Origin: Astropecten irregularis
Lineage: Eukaryota; Echinodermata; Asteroidea; Paxillosida; Astropectinidae
Assembly (NCBI GenBank): GCA_963971285.1
Contig: OZ020252.1
Span: 9,089,662 to 9,153,661 of the forward strand
Direction of reading: 5' to 3'
DNA: 64,000 nucleotides
Shown: in pieces, positions 25,701-33,700 of the stretch
Layout: every line of letters begins with the position of its first letter
How positions within the stretch are numbered: position 1 is the stretch's first letter
The notes under the pieces: generated by a model
What the model saw: the letters and a program-made list of their open reading frames with translations, nothing else
Database searches by the model: none
Told to the model about the DNA's origin: nothing
Made by a program: the position numbers and the translations under genes

Positions 25701-25769
25701 CAGCTGATACGACCCAGACTCATCGACTCCTTCCTCATGTGTTCAGCGACCAAGGAGAGCTTCGTATGA
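13709..25769 (+). CDS. INSC: Inscuteable homologue (INSC), 13 coding exons
   Basis: Adaptor that links the PAR3/aPKC polarity complex to the LGN/Pins spindle-orientation machinery at the cell cortex. Exons: 13709-13764, 14583-14728, 16700-16763, 18202-18325, 18945-18997, 19162-19276, 19702-19815, 20364-20489, 21139-21310, 21913-22088, 22758-23046, 24168-24244, 25638-25769. All introns are GT-AG and phase is kept throughout, giving 547 residues (the human protein is of similar size). Residues 26-52 (DSVVRWLQDL, then TESECMCILQ) match the LGN-binding segment of vertebrate INSC. The stretch around ATSAIANITFMDSMACE, VATILANMSATEQC and KAAIALARLARD is the armadillo-repeat half. The C-terminus PRLIDSF...ESFV keeps the PDZ ligand. 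The Met at 13709 lies 4 nt after an acceptor, so a 5' UTR exon lies upstream and a longer N-terminus cannot be excluded. Confidence 0.93.
13957..14118. mobile_element. Possible MITE rich in GATC words
   Basis: The left GGACCGTGTTTTTACTTGATC and right terminus GATCTAGTGTGAACACGGTG are imperfect inverted copies in INSC intron 1. The interior has repeated GATCTGATC and GATCGCG words. Confidence 0.35.
14227..14452. mobile_element. MITE with GGGGCCAATTTCATAGAGCT ends
   Basis: The terminal inverted repeats GGGGCCAATTTCATAGAGCT and AGCTCTATGAAATTGGCCCC are perfect over 20 bp. The interior 'acatggaaatgtggttgtta' is shared with copies at 60405 and 60670, and more weakly with 18481. In INSC intron 1, 130 bp before exon 2. 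Confidence 0.8.
14770..15086. mobile_element. MITE with AAATAAAAAACTAGAGTG ends
   Basis: The ends are perfect inverted repeats of 18 bp (AAATAAAAAACTAGAGTG and CACTCTAGTTTTTTATTT). The interior is GC-richer than its surroundings (GCGCAC, CGCGCAGCCG), which explains the unusually long open frames here. Located in INSC intron 2. Confidence 0.7.
15594..15735 (+). mobile_element. Penelope-type tail repeat, plus orientation
   Basis: Carries AAGATCCTGCTAGGATCAAA then CAGGCCCTCCTAACTCCAAG, followed by TTGGCTGATGAGCAGTTTGC. This is the reverse complement of the units at 12042 and 21456. A second decayed half-motif precedes it. Confidence 0.5.
17346..17702 (+). mobile_element. TTAA-ended MITE (365-bp family)
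   Basis: Near full length in INSC intron 3. Both ends are TTAA plus AGGTAGTATCATACTTTGG and its complement. The central palindrome is reduced to one half (GATCTTTTAAAAGATTTT). Confidence 0.85.
17797..17862. repeat. Head-to-head SINE tails forming a hairpin
   Basis: ATCATCAAATAACCACAAGG and, 25 bp on, CCTTGTGGTTATTTGATGAT are perfect inverted copies of the SINE tail segment. The sequence then runs on as diverged SINE spacer to about 17965. Confidence 0.75.
18481..18705. mobile_element. Diverged MITE, GGGGCCAATTTCATAG family
   Basis: The left end TGGGGACAATTTCATAGAGC fits the family at 14227. The interior keeps 'cagcaaacaa' and 'catcacatg...gtaatcctgttt' landmarks. The right end (CTTAAGCAAATTTTCATTTC) is decayed. 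In INSC intron 4. Confidence 0.55.
19512..19572 (+). mobile_element. SINE spacer fragment
   Basis: TTTACTAGTCATGCTAGTG, TTGTTTACATGTACAG and the following AGGCAG match the spacer unit of the 7501-7870 array with several changes. The B-box end is lost. In INSC intron 6. Confidence 0.45.
19867..20178. mobile_element. MITE with CATAGAGATACATAC ends
   Basis: The left CATAGAGATACATACAAATA then AACTAGAGGG and the right CCCTCTAGTTTATTAGTATG then TATCTCTATG are inverted repeats of about 30 bp. The subterminal ACTAGAG word is like the element at 14770, so they may be related. In INSC intron 7. Confidence 0.65.
21456..21582 (-). mobile_element. Repeat shared with 12042-12165
   Basis: The same ordered blocks as at 12042: AAGTAATAAACTGCTGCAAA, CTCATCAGCC, then GGAGTTAGGAGGGCCTGG and a diverged GATC hairpin. 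On the minus strand it reads FDKDPATIKTS. In INSC intron 9. Confidence 0.5.
23135..23551 (-). mobile_element. Penelope-like element remnant, GIY-YIG nuclease domain
   Basis: The minus-strand reading frame gives LVYCISCQRCGIHYVGDTKR, then CLADRFTEHLRSV and PVARHFN. This is the GIY-YIG endonuclease pattern (here Y...YVG, with the downstream R and EH) that Penelope-like retroelements carry after the reverse transcriptase. It ends with PSPDKDPVGSKILPTF. The reverse transcriptase part is absent, so this is a 5'-truncated 3' fragment in INSC intron 11, opposite in sense to the gene. Confidence 0.75.
23552..24131 (-). mobile_element. CR1-type LINE 3' end, interrupted
   Basis: On the minus strand 24131-23937 reads LRLQKVQNAAARLLTRTKKH, then YRIQFKIFLLTFKALRGLTP. 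After an interruption, 23855-23640 reads LSVPKTHLATYGDRASSSFA, then LPRLWNSLPDELR and FKLHLKTHLFNLAF. These are the C-terminal reverse transcriptase and tail motifs of CR1-like LINEs. The element ends in an ATT-rich tail (TTAATAATAATAATG on plus at 23550-23566). A MITE splits the frame at 23831-23966. Confidence 0.8.
23831..23966. mobile_element. MITE nested in the CR1 fragment
   Basis: GATCGATTTCACCAAACTCA, CTATCAATCGTAGGA, GGGTTATCCTTCGTAACTCG and GGGGCTTCGTGAAATTG match elements at 37709-37882 and 40738-40887. The ends GATTTCACCAAA and CTTCGTGAAAT are short, imperfect inverted repeats. Confidence 0.7.
24324..24476. mobile_element. Hairpin element with long arms
   Basis: The left arm ACAAATATTACATGGTTTG then GGAAGTTGACAAACTA pairs with TAGTTTGTCAACTTCC then AAACCATGTGATATTTG. 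The loop is about 15 bp. In INSC intron 12. Confidence 0.7.
24480..24785. mobile_element. MITE with CCTCATAAATATTCA ends
   Basis: The left AGTATACCTCATAAATATTC and right TGAATATTTATGAGGTGTAG are inverted repeats around 300 bp of non-coding DNA. It directly follows the hairpin element, so the two may be one composite. Confidence 0.55.
25501..25594 (-). mobile_element. SINE tail and B-box fragment
   Basis: TCATCAAGGGAAACTGAC, AGGTGAACAAAGAAAAATTG and GAGCGGGATTCGAAACC are the minus-strand SINE tail and B box; the A-box half is missing. It stops 44 bp before the last INSC exon. Confidence 0.7.
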
Positions 25770-26118
25770 CAACGGGGTCAAGACACGGCCGAGGTGGACA
25801 GTACTACGACCTTTCAGTTCCTTGGGCTTGACTCCATTAAGGACCTGTTTGTTTAATGCACAGAATCACGAATCTTGCGGATCCGGACCCCATTTTAGCC
25901 TACCCTGCATAGGAGGTGGAACCCTAAATCTGGGATCCTTTGCGATAAACAAACAGGCCCTTTCTGTCCTGCAAGCCGCTCGTCCAAATTCATTATTACA
26001 CCGCCTCTATTCCAGGTCCAAAGTGGTGTGTTCTTTTCACAGTGCTATCAAGGAAGAGTGAGTGGATCTCATCAACAGGAAAACAACACAAGCAAGGGAG
26101 AAAGAAGACTCACTGGTT

Positions 26119-26190
26119 TTGTTGTTGTTGTTGTTGTTGACAGTTGTTGACAGTTGTTGTTGTTGTTATTGTTTTTGTTGACAAGCTCAC
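26119..26190 (+). repeat. (TTG)n-rich microsatellite
   Basis: Runs of TTG interrupted by ACAG units; in the likely INSC 3' UTR, 350 bp past the stop. Confidence 0.85.
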
Positions 26191-26262
26191 CTGGAAATGG
26201 AAATACATTCTTTTGTCTCTATTTGTTCATGTATGATAACATCAGATCCAGCTTTATCTGAT

Positions 26263-26972
26263 AATAATAACTGGATTTATAAAGCGCTAAATTGCCAAAG
26301 GATACATGGCGCGAAGAAGAACAAAAAGAAACAAGAGAAGACAACTAGGACGTACGACCAGCTACCGTGTGAAAAAAAGATGAGTCTTAAGAGCCCTCTT
26401 GAAGGATGGCACACTGACAGAGTTTCTGATAGGGATAGATAGACTGTTCCACAATCGAGGAGCAGCAACAGAAAAGGCCCGATCACCTGCGATTTGATTT
26501 GTCTTGTCTTGTTGACAACAAGAGATTTTCCATGAGACGAGGGAAGGGAGTAAGACCCGGTTCGAGTTGAGAGAAGAGAACAGAGGTCTTCTTTCATGTC
26601 CATCATCCCCTCTCATTGCGTTCAAATGTTCGGCCAGGCTCTTGCGCAGTTGAGGGCCTTCTCATTTGCACATGCCAGATCTTCCAGGCAGCACTTGTCC
26701 TCCAAGAGTGGGAGATGCATCGCAGTAGATGAGGAGCAGAGGTAATCAGGTGTAAAAGAGTTGAGCGATTTGTAAGTGTGGACCATAGTACGGAATTGAA
26801 GCCAGTGCAACTGGTGTAGAAGTGGAGATGTATGTGTGAACATGCACATCTGAAAAATGAGTCCGGCACATCTGTAATGATAATTAATATGCAGCTGCGT
26901 GGTTCTACATGTACTTATATACCAGGTGGTCTTGTTTTTTTTGTTCTCGGTTAAAATTTGAGACGTCATCAA
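26263..26972 (-). mobile_element. CR1-type LINE 3' end
   Basis: On the minus strand: LHQLHWLQFRTMVHTYKSLN, then FTPDYL. In another frame follow IAGDRAFSVAAPRLWNSL, then VPSFKRALKTHLFFTR. The frame shifts show decay. The element ends in a GATAATAATAAC tail with TTTATAAAGCGC, typical of CR1-like 3' ends. It belongs to a subfamily distinct from the 23552 copy. Confidence 0.8.
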
Positions 26973-27221
26973 GGAAAATGTTTAAGAATTTGTATTAAAG
27001 GACAAATTCTGCTTTTCTGAAATGCTGTTAAGCAACAAATAGTGCTGGTAAACAAAAAGGAAGCACATTAATAAGAAAAACCGAGCACTGCATGGTTTAT
27101 AGCAATATTATCAGTTTTTCTTTGGAGAAAGAGATGTATATAAGATTTTGTGCTATTTATTATATCTTAAGTTTAAAGATATTTTCGGTGTTATTTGTGT
27201 TTAACATATGAGATATTTTAA

Positions 27222-27691
27222 TGGTGCAAAAAAATAACTGTTGTCGATTTTGACGCCTTTTAATACCCCTTTAAATGTCATCGGTTTGGGGTGAAATGAG
27301 TAGTCCGAGTATTTAGAGCACATCTTAAGCTGCAGTTTGATACCCTACTTGATGCCAAGGACTCAACACTGTTCAATACACACATCATTGTTTGTCAAAA
27401 GGTAAAACCAAAAGTTGCACTTATAGGTTAAGAGGTTGAACAATGCGCTACATTGCATAGGCCAAAATTGTTTGGGTCGACAATAGGTTACGCACAAGCT
27501 ACACACTGTATACCTAAAAGTGCAACTTTTGGTTTTGTGTATCGAACAGTGTTGAGTCCTTGGCATCAAGTAGGGCATCAAAATGCAGCTTAAGATGTGC
27601 TCTAAACACTCATACTACTCATATCACCCAAACCGATTAGATTCAAAGGGTTAGGGCGTCAAAATTAACTGAAGTTTTTTGTGCACCCTTT
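27222..27691. mobile_element. MITE with long inverted arms, GGTGCA ends
   Basis: The outer arms TGGTGCAAAAAAATAAC/GTTTTTTGTGCACCC and the inner arms AAGGACTCAACACTG/CAGTGTTGAGTCCTT are complementary over most of the element. AGATGTGCTCTAAACACTCA and AAGTGCAACTTTTGGTTTTG are shared with 62696-63023. Confidence 0.75.
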
Positions 27692-28332
27692 ACATATTAT
27701 GTACATCAGGTGCTGCAAGCAGACAAACGGTATTTGTGGAAAACTTCACCTCTGGAGCATAACTTTCGGATCCACTGAAATTATTTATATAAGAAACTTT
27801 TCGCGTCTTAGTTTGGTGGACTTGCATTCTTGCGAGGGGCACACTTTGCATTTTCATTGACGAAGCTCCATTGTCTCCAGATTGCATTTTTTTTCTCGGG
27901 AGAATGAACATAGTGTAATCATGTGAATCCGCTGTGTCAACATTTCATTTTTCCAAATTGTTGAGCCGTAGACACGTCGTTTGCGTGGTCAATTTTGTTG
28001 CAGGCGTTTGCCATTTTGGGTTCTGAACGTGATGCAAAAACGACAATGTATTTGACGAGACATGAGGGCGCTATTTAATGGTTCATGGTCTTCTCATTGT
28101 ACCCACCGAGCCGTCCACTTTAACATACAAAAGAGATATGTAATTTCAGAGTTATTTTCATGCATATATGTATTAAACCAGGATAAAAAGGAAAACATAG
28201 AAATTTGATTAAAATATAATATGAACAAAGAAACTGCACTTTGGCTTGGATCCTTCCTGCATCTGGCAAACTTTCCCTCAAACATTTCTTAAACAGAAGA
28301 ATCCCAAGTAATGCTTTCCTCCATTAAGCTGT

Positions 28333-28698
28333 TTAAGGTACAATACAGGATTGGTAACATACCAAAACAGAAATGTTCACAGATTTACGTACAACTTCCA
28401 GAATATGAATATGGTGCTGGGCAGAAACATACTGGTAAAATATTTTCAGCTGAAATGCTGTATTTATCCAGAAATTAGTCAAACAGCGACCAAAAACAGT
28501 TTTGGTCTTGGGGTGAGATAAAAAACTCTTGTGAATTGATTTAAAAAAACAGCGAGCATTTTTCACTGTTTTTTACAGTTTCCAATGATGATATGAGCTG
28601 AACATGTCACAGGTTTAGTTTTATTCCATGACAAAATGAAATTAAAAACAGACTGTAGCGGTTCTGTCACCTTTACCAATCCTGTATTATGCCTTTAA
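28333..28698 (-). mobile_element. TTAA-ended MITE, sister subfamily
   Basis: The ends TTAAGGTACAATACAGGATT and AATCCTGTATTATGCCTTTA... are inverted. The subterminal ACAGAAATGTTCACAGAT and the tract before the centre match the 365-bp family, but the termini differ, so this is a related subfamily. It shares its right TTAA (28695-28698) with the next element. Confidence 0.7.
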
Positions 28699-28973
28699 AG
28701 CTAGAACAGAAATGTTCACAGATTTACGTATAACTTACAGGTTATGAAGTGGTGGTGGTAAAAACATACCGTTACAATTTTCCTGCCTGAAATGGTGTAT
28801 TTATCCAGAAGTTAGTAAAACAATGACCAAAAATCTTTTTGATCTTTTAAAAGATCAAAAATAAAAGAGAAAAGACTTAAGAAATACTGTGGCCGTTTTT
28901 CACGATTTTCTCAAAAAGTTTGCCCATGAATCTGTATTTCTTTGATAAAAACCAAAGTATGATACTACCTTAA
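28695..28973 (-). mobile_element. TTAA-ended MITE (365-bp family), end-damaged
   Basis: Reverse orientation. The left terminus is eroded to TTAAAGCTAGAACAGAAATG, the central palindrome is intact, part of the distal half is missing (a 'gggcaccg' block deletion), and the right terminus is CCAAAGTATGATACTACCTT. It abuts the sister element through a shared TTAA. Confidence 0.75.
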
Positions 28974-30706
28974 ACCAATTGATTCCAGTAGTACTGAATG
29001 TTACGTTCGATTACCTTTTTACCTGAAAACAACACTTACAAAATAGAACATGAAAACAAGTTTGCATAATTGACTGATAAAGGATTTTTATTTCCATTAT
29101 ATGGTTGGAATGATTACAGTATATTCAAACTACGAGTAATGGTTTCCATCGGTAGCAAGATGAAAGATGCATATTTTAAGGATACATAAATCCAACTTAT
29201 ATTACTGAGCCAAATTTTAATATCAAAAAGTGTTCCTGATAATTCTTAGGTAGATTTTTAAAAAATTTTCTTCAAATTTTGTTATCAACCTTGAAAAATG
29301 TTATCCTGAGTAAATGGCATCTAAAGTTATCATTGGATACTACGATTAACTACGCATATGCTTTAACTGCTACAAAGTATACAAACCAAAGCAAATCATA
29401 CATGTAGATTTCCCACAATTCCCAGATAAAGATGGCTGCCAATCTAATTTTTTTGATCATTAAAAATCTCTGTACACGATCAAAAGAAATGATTAAAATA
29501 AACAAAAAGAAATTCCAGAAGTAGGCATGAAGTTTTTCCCGCCAAAAGTTCAAAGAATGTCACACATTACATTGTTAATTCCTAACGAAGGATGACATAA
29601 AGCTATGTAAAAAAAACGACAAAAAAACAAAACAACCCCAAACCTCACAAACTCATTTTAAACCAAAATACATCAGTAAAATGTTAAATTTCTGGGAAAC
29701 ATCACCAAAAACCAATTTACCAAAGAAATACCTAAAAAAAGGTCTTCCTTTTCAATAACAAATATATACATGATCAACAATATCAGAAAAGAATAAAAAA
29801 AGGTAAAGAAATTTTGTCATTTGATCCAAATTAACCCTTTTTAGGGCAATGCATATGTTACGGTCTGAAAAGCATGGTATGCAAAGTACATGTGTGCACA
29901 TATTTTTTAACATGAATTTGTGTGAAACTCTGATAATTTTGGGGTTTTATGCATCAAATGGCTCTTTCACTCCTGGAAAATGGCAACAAGATTGTATGTT
30001 CTAGAAATAACTAATGTTAAATCAAATTCCCAATGTTTTTATGGCCCTAAACTAATTAATAATGATGAAAGAAACCAAAAAACACAAGCATGAAGTTTTT
30101 CCAAATTCCAAAACGTTTTAAAATTCACGTTATACTCGATTTATCAAAATTATATAATATGTAATATGAAAACCAAAGAAGAAATTTCATAATGTCAAAA
30201 TCATACATGAGTAATGATAATCAAACGCAAAACTTAAATCTGATTGAAATAATACATTCTATTTGCTACTGCCCCAAATGTTGTACTTGTATCATGCTCT
30301 GTTGAAAACTATTTTTATTGTAAACACAAGGCACGGTTTCTAATGAAAAAAGTCTCATCCACTCAAATCCATTGCATATTTAGCAAAAAACTTTCAAACA
30401 AATATTATTCTTTAATTGTTCACTGTATTCATGGTATTTAAGGGTTTTCAGTTCCGAAAGCACAAAATGTATATCTACAATTTCTCAGAGTCTGATTTTA
30501 TATTGTTTTTCTTGTTTTACATCCTGAAACTGCAAAACCAAAATCATATTACTGATTTGAACTGATCTAAATCATTCATACAGATTCAGAGAAATGATGG
30601 GAGTCAATTTCTTTAAGCTCTAATGTCATTGGACCAACCGTTGTTGCTCTGCCGTGAAGCAGCCAATCAGAGTCGAGCTTACATGCTGGATATGTTGTTG
30701 GCCATT

Positions 30707-33700
30707 TTACATCTTAGCAACAGATGCCTTTGCCTGAAAAATAACAGCACATTAATAAAGACAAAACAATTGTAAATGTGTTCATACTTCAAATGTCAAG
30801 AGAATTATTCAAACTTCTGTGAATGACCAAAAATTAAATCTTTTTGAAAGCCTAAAAATCTTACATTTAAAACTTACCACAGAATTGCCCTTTAAAGGTA
30901 AAATCATACTTTGGTTTTTGTCAAAGAAATGCAGATTCATGGGCAAAAACATCAAGGAAGATATAGTAACAGTTATCTGTAAAAATTTCAGTCCCATACG
31001 GTGCCCACTTTTTGAGAAAACAGTGAAAAACGACCAAGGTATTTCTTAAGTGTTTCCTCTTTATTTTTGATCTTTTAAAAGATCAAAAAGATTTTCGGTC
31101 GTTGTTTTAGTACTTTCTGGATAAATACACCATTTTAGGTGGACAAATTTTAAGGGTACGTTTCTACCACCACCATCTTCATACCCTGTGAGTTAAACGT
31201 AAATCTGTGAACATTTCTGTTTTGGTTTCTCACCAAAGTATGATACTACCTTTAAAAGGTAACCACATAATTGCCCCTTAAATAGCAGATGTTCATGTAC
31301 AAGTCAACAGATTACATATACATATATGTATTTAAATCTCACAATTGGTCCCTCATTGGAGTGGTTTATGCAATGGAAGGACTTTTCTTACAGGTTAAAA
31401 TTATTATCTAGCCACCCAAACTCAAACAAAACTTTCTACTTCTGTGGCCAAAATGCAGAGGGCGCTGTTCGGAGGTGACAAATTAGCTCATTACAAATTG
31501 AACATTCATTGGATGCAACTTTAGACATGGAATGTCATCAAGTTTTATACTTTCACAAGTAAGTTCAACACTAATTCTTATTTCCATTTTGTAATTTAAC
31601 TAGCAAAGATGAAGAATTGTTACTTTTCCAACTTCTTTTCCCCAGATATTTAAGAATAGAAGGGAAAAAAGTTGTACACATTAAGCCTACTGATTTGTAA
31701 TTTAATTTTAGGATGAAAGTTAGTAACCCATGTAGGCAAAAGTACATAATGTATAAAAGTTCATTGTTTTTATTTACAATTTGCATGTAAAGGATCTCTG
31801 CAATAGGAATATTATGGCTTGAACATGTGCTAAAAGGCACTACTGTTTTATGGGGCCTGTGATTTTTCCCACTTCTTCACACTGTTTCAGGGTCAACAAC
31901 AGGTTTTTCAGTTTGTATGCTAATTAGAATTTCCATATTTATGAGTATATTCATTAAACCAAGAGTGAGCAAGTACAAAGTGTAGGTGTACTGCATTGGG
32001 TACTAGGAAAGGAGAATTTACTAAGGAATTACAATGAAGTCATTCTAGACCTTGTACGTTCTTCTTCAGACGTACAAATGTGTGCTTAGTCTATGGCAGT
32101 GTATTCAAGTGCAAGGACAATAGCAAAGACAAGGACTCATCCTCAGACATTATGTGAAGCTTAAGTGGGTAAACTCACCATAGCAGCCTTGTGTTCATCC
32201 AGGGCAGCTTGGAGGCGATCTCCCCATTCCTTGCTGCACTGAGACCAGTTGGCCACCTGTCAAATACATGGTTAAATAAATGGTTAATTCACTGAAGCAC
32301 GCCACTGAAACAATTCCAGAATTTTTCCCCCAAAACACCACCTCGCGAAATTCATGAATGATATGCCATTTTATGCAACAACTTTGATCGTGGCGGGCTA
32401 CATGGCTCACTGTTCACACAGTGTTTTCAAGTGCCTGGGAAATTTAAAGACTTGTTCAGAAGGAGTTTAAGGTATGAGTTTGGCTTTCCTCGTCCCGGCT
32501 AGACCACCATGGTAGAAGGCATTGATGCCAATGCATAAGATAGCTGTGGCTATCAGCATCACAGATGATGCATTATTACAAAGATGATATTGATAGAATA
32601 TTTCTGTAGCAGTGTACACTATATACTACTTCTGGCTGCCTGGCAAGAAAGCAATTTCATGTTGGCCCTTGTTTCTGCATCTTTAACTTGCCGAGTGAAC
32701 AGCAGAAGATTGGAAATTTATTCAAATTCCGTGCAAATAGCCTAAGTAAGATATTTATTCTTCTTTCGTTTGCTCGTGAGCTTCCCCTCTTCACAACTGC
32801 AACTCGGTTGAGGAAAGCCATGTCCTTGTGTCGTCATTAAGATATTTGATTGATTCATATTTCACAAACAATAAACGAGCAGGGCTACTTTAATAATGTA
32901 CATGCATGCTGGGGAAAACAAATTCCTCCTGGAAAGACTATTTTTTTAGTTGAGGACAAACCATCAATCGCCACATCATGACAAAAGGGTTGCAGAGGCT
33001 AGGACGTGGGTTAAGTTGATCTTGGAGTTCGGGTGAGGGGTGCTAGGAGGGGTACAGGTGCAGATAAAGGAGGTTGTGTGAGGAGAGAGAGAGAGAGAGG
33101 GGGAGGGCCTTTATTAACAAACGAGCACGTACAGCTCTTTTCTGGATGAATTCCTGGGCATTCTTGAGGTGGCCAGCCATGTTGGAGACCAGGGCGTCCC
33201 GGTCGCTTGGCGTCAGCACGTTATTCCAGAAGTTTCCGGGCTGGGTGAAGTTGTCGTCGTCTTTGGTGTTGTAACGCTGCACATCACCGGACACCGTGAA
33301 GGTCTGCTGGGCATACTTCATGTCATCCACGGGCCCGTTGAAGCTGTTAGGGAAGTAGTTGGGGGCACCGTCTGTCAGGAAGAACATAATAAAGAACAAT
33401 TTGAGAGCTGGATATGAAAGTGAATTCAACTGTCTCAAGTGAGATCAGCTGTGATCCTATTTTAGTCCAAGCCGAATATACACATAGTGAATCTCAATGA
33501 AGAGTCCAAAACCTTTCTGATAATAGTACATGTTTCAGTTTGGCAGAGAGAGATGTCTGGGCTGTGCATGACCTTGCGGAGAGTAAAAAACCCGGCTTCA
33601 CATAAACTTCTCTGTGTCACTCACTCTGGTTGTCGGTGACACACTGTGGTCCATCACGTTGGTAGTTACGGACACGGGCACTGTAGGGGCAGTTGACCGG

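Larger units (their letters stand above)
25770..30706. other. Intergenic region between convergent INSC and CAT
   Basis: Includes the 3' UTRs of both genes, whose ends I cannot fix. The supported contents are a (TTG)n tract, a CR1 3' end and three MITEs, listed separately. From 28980 to 30706 the DNA is AT-rich without repeats I recognise and is probably CAT 3' UTR. A minus-strand AATAAA lies at 30314-30319, about 390 nt past the CAT stop, and could be its poly(A) signal. Confidence 0.5.

Noticed and set aside
26197..26442. Plus-strand open frame of 81 residues after the INSC stop
   Set aside because: It is antisense to the CR1 3' end, whose minus-strand frame carries recognisable LINE peptides.
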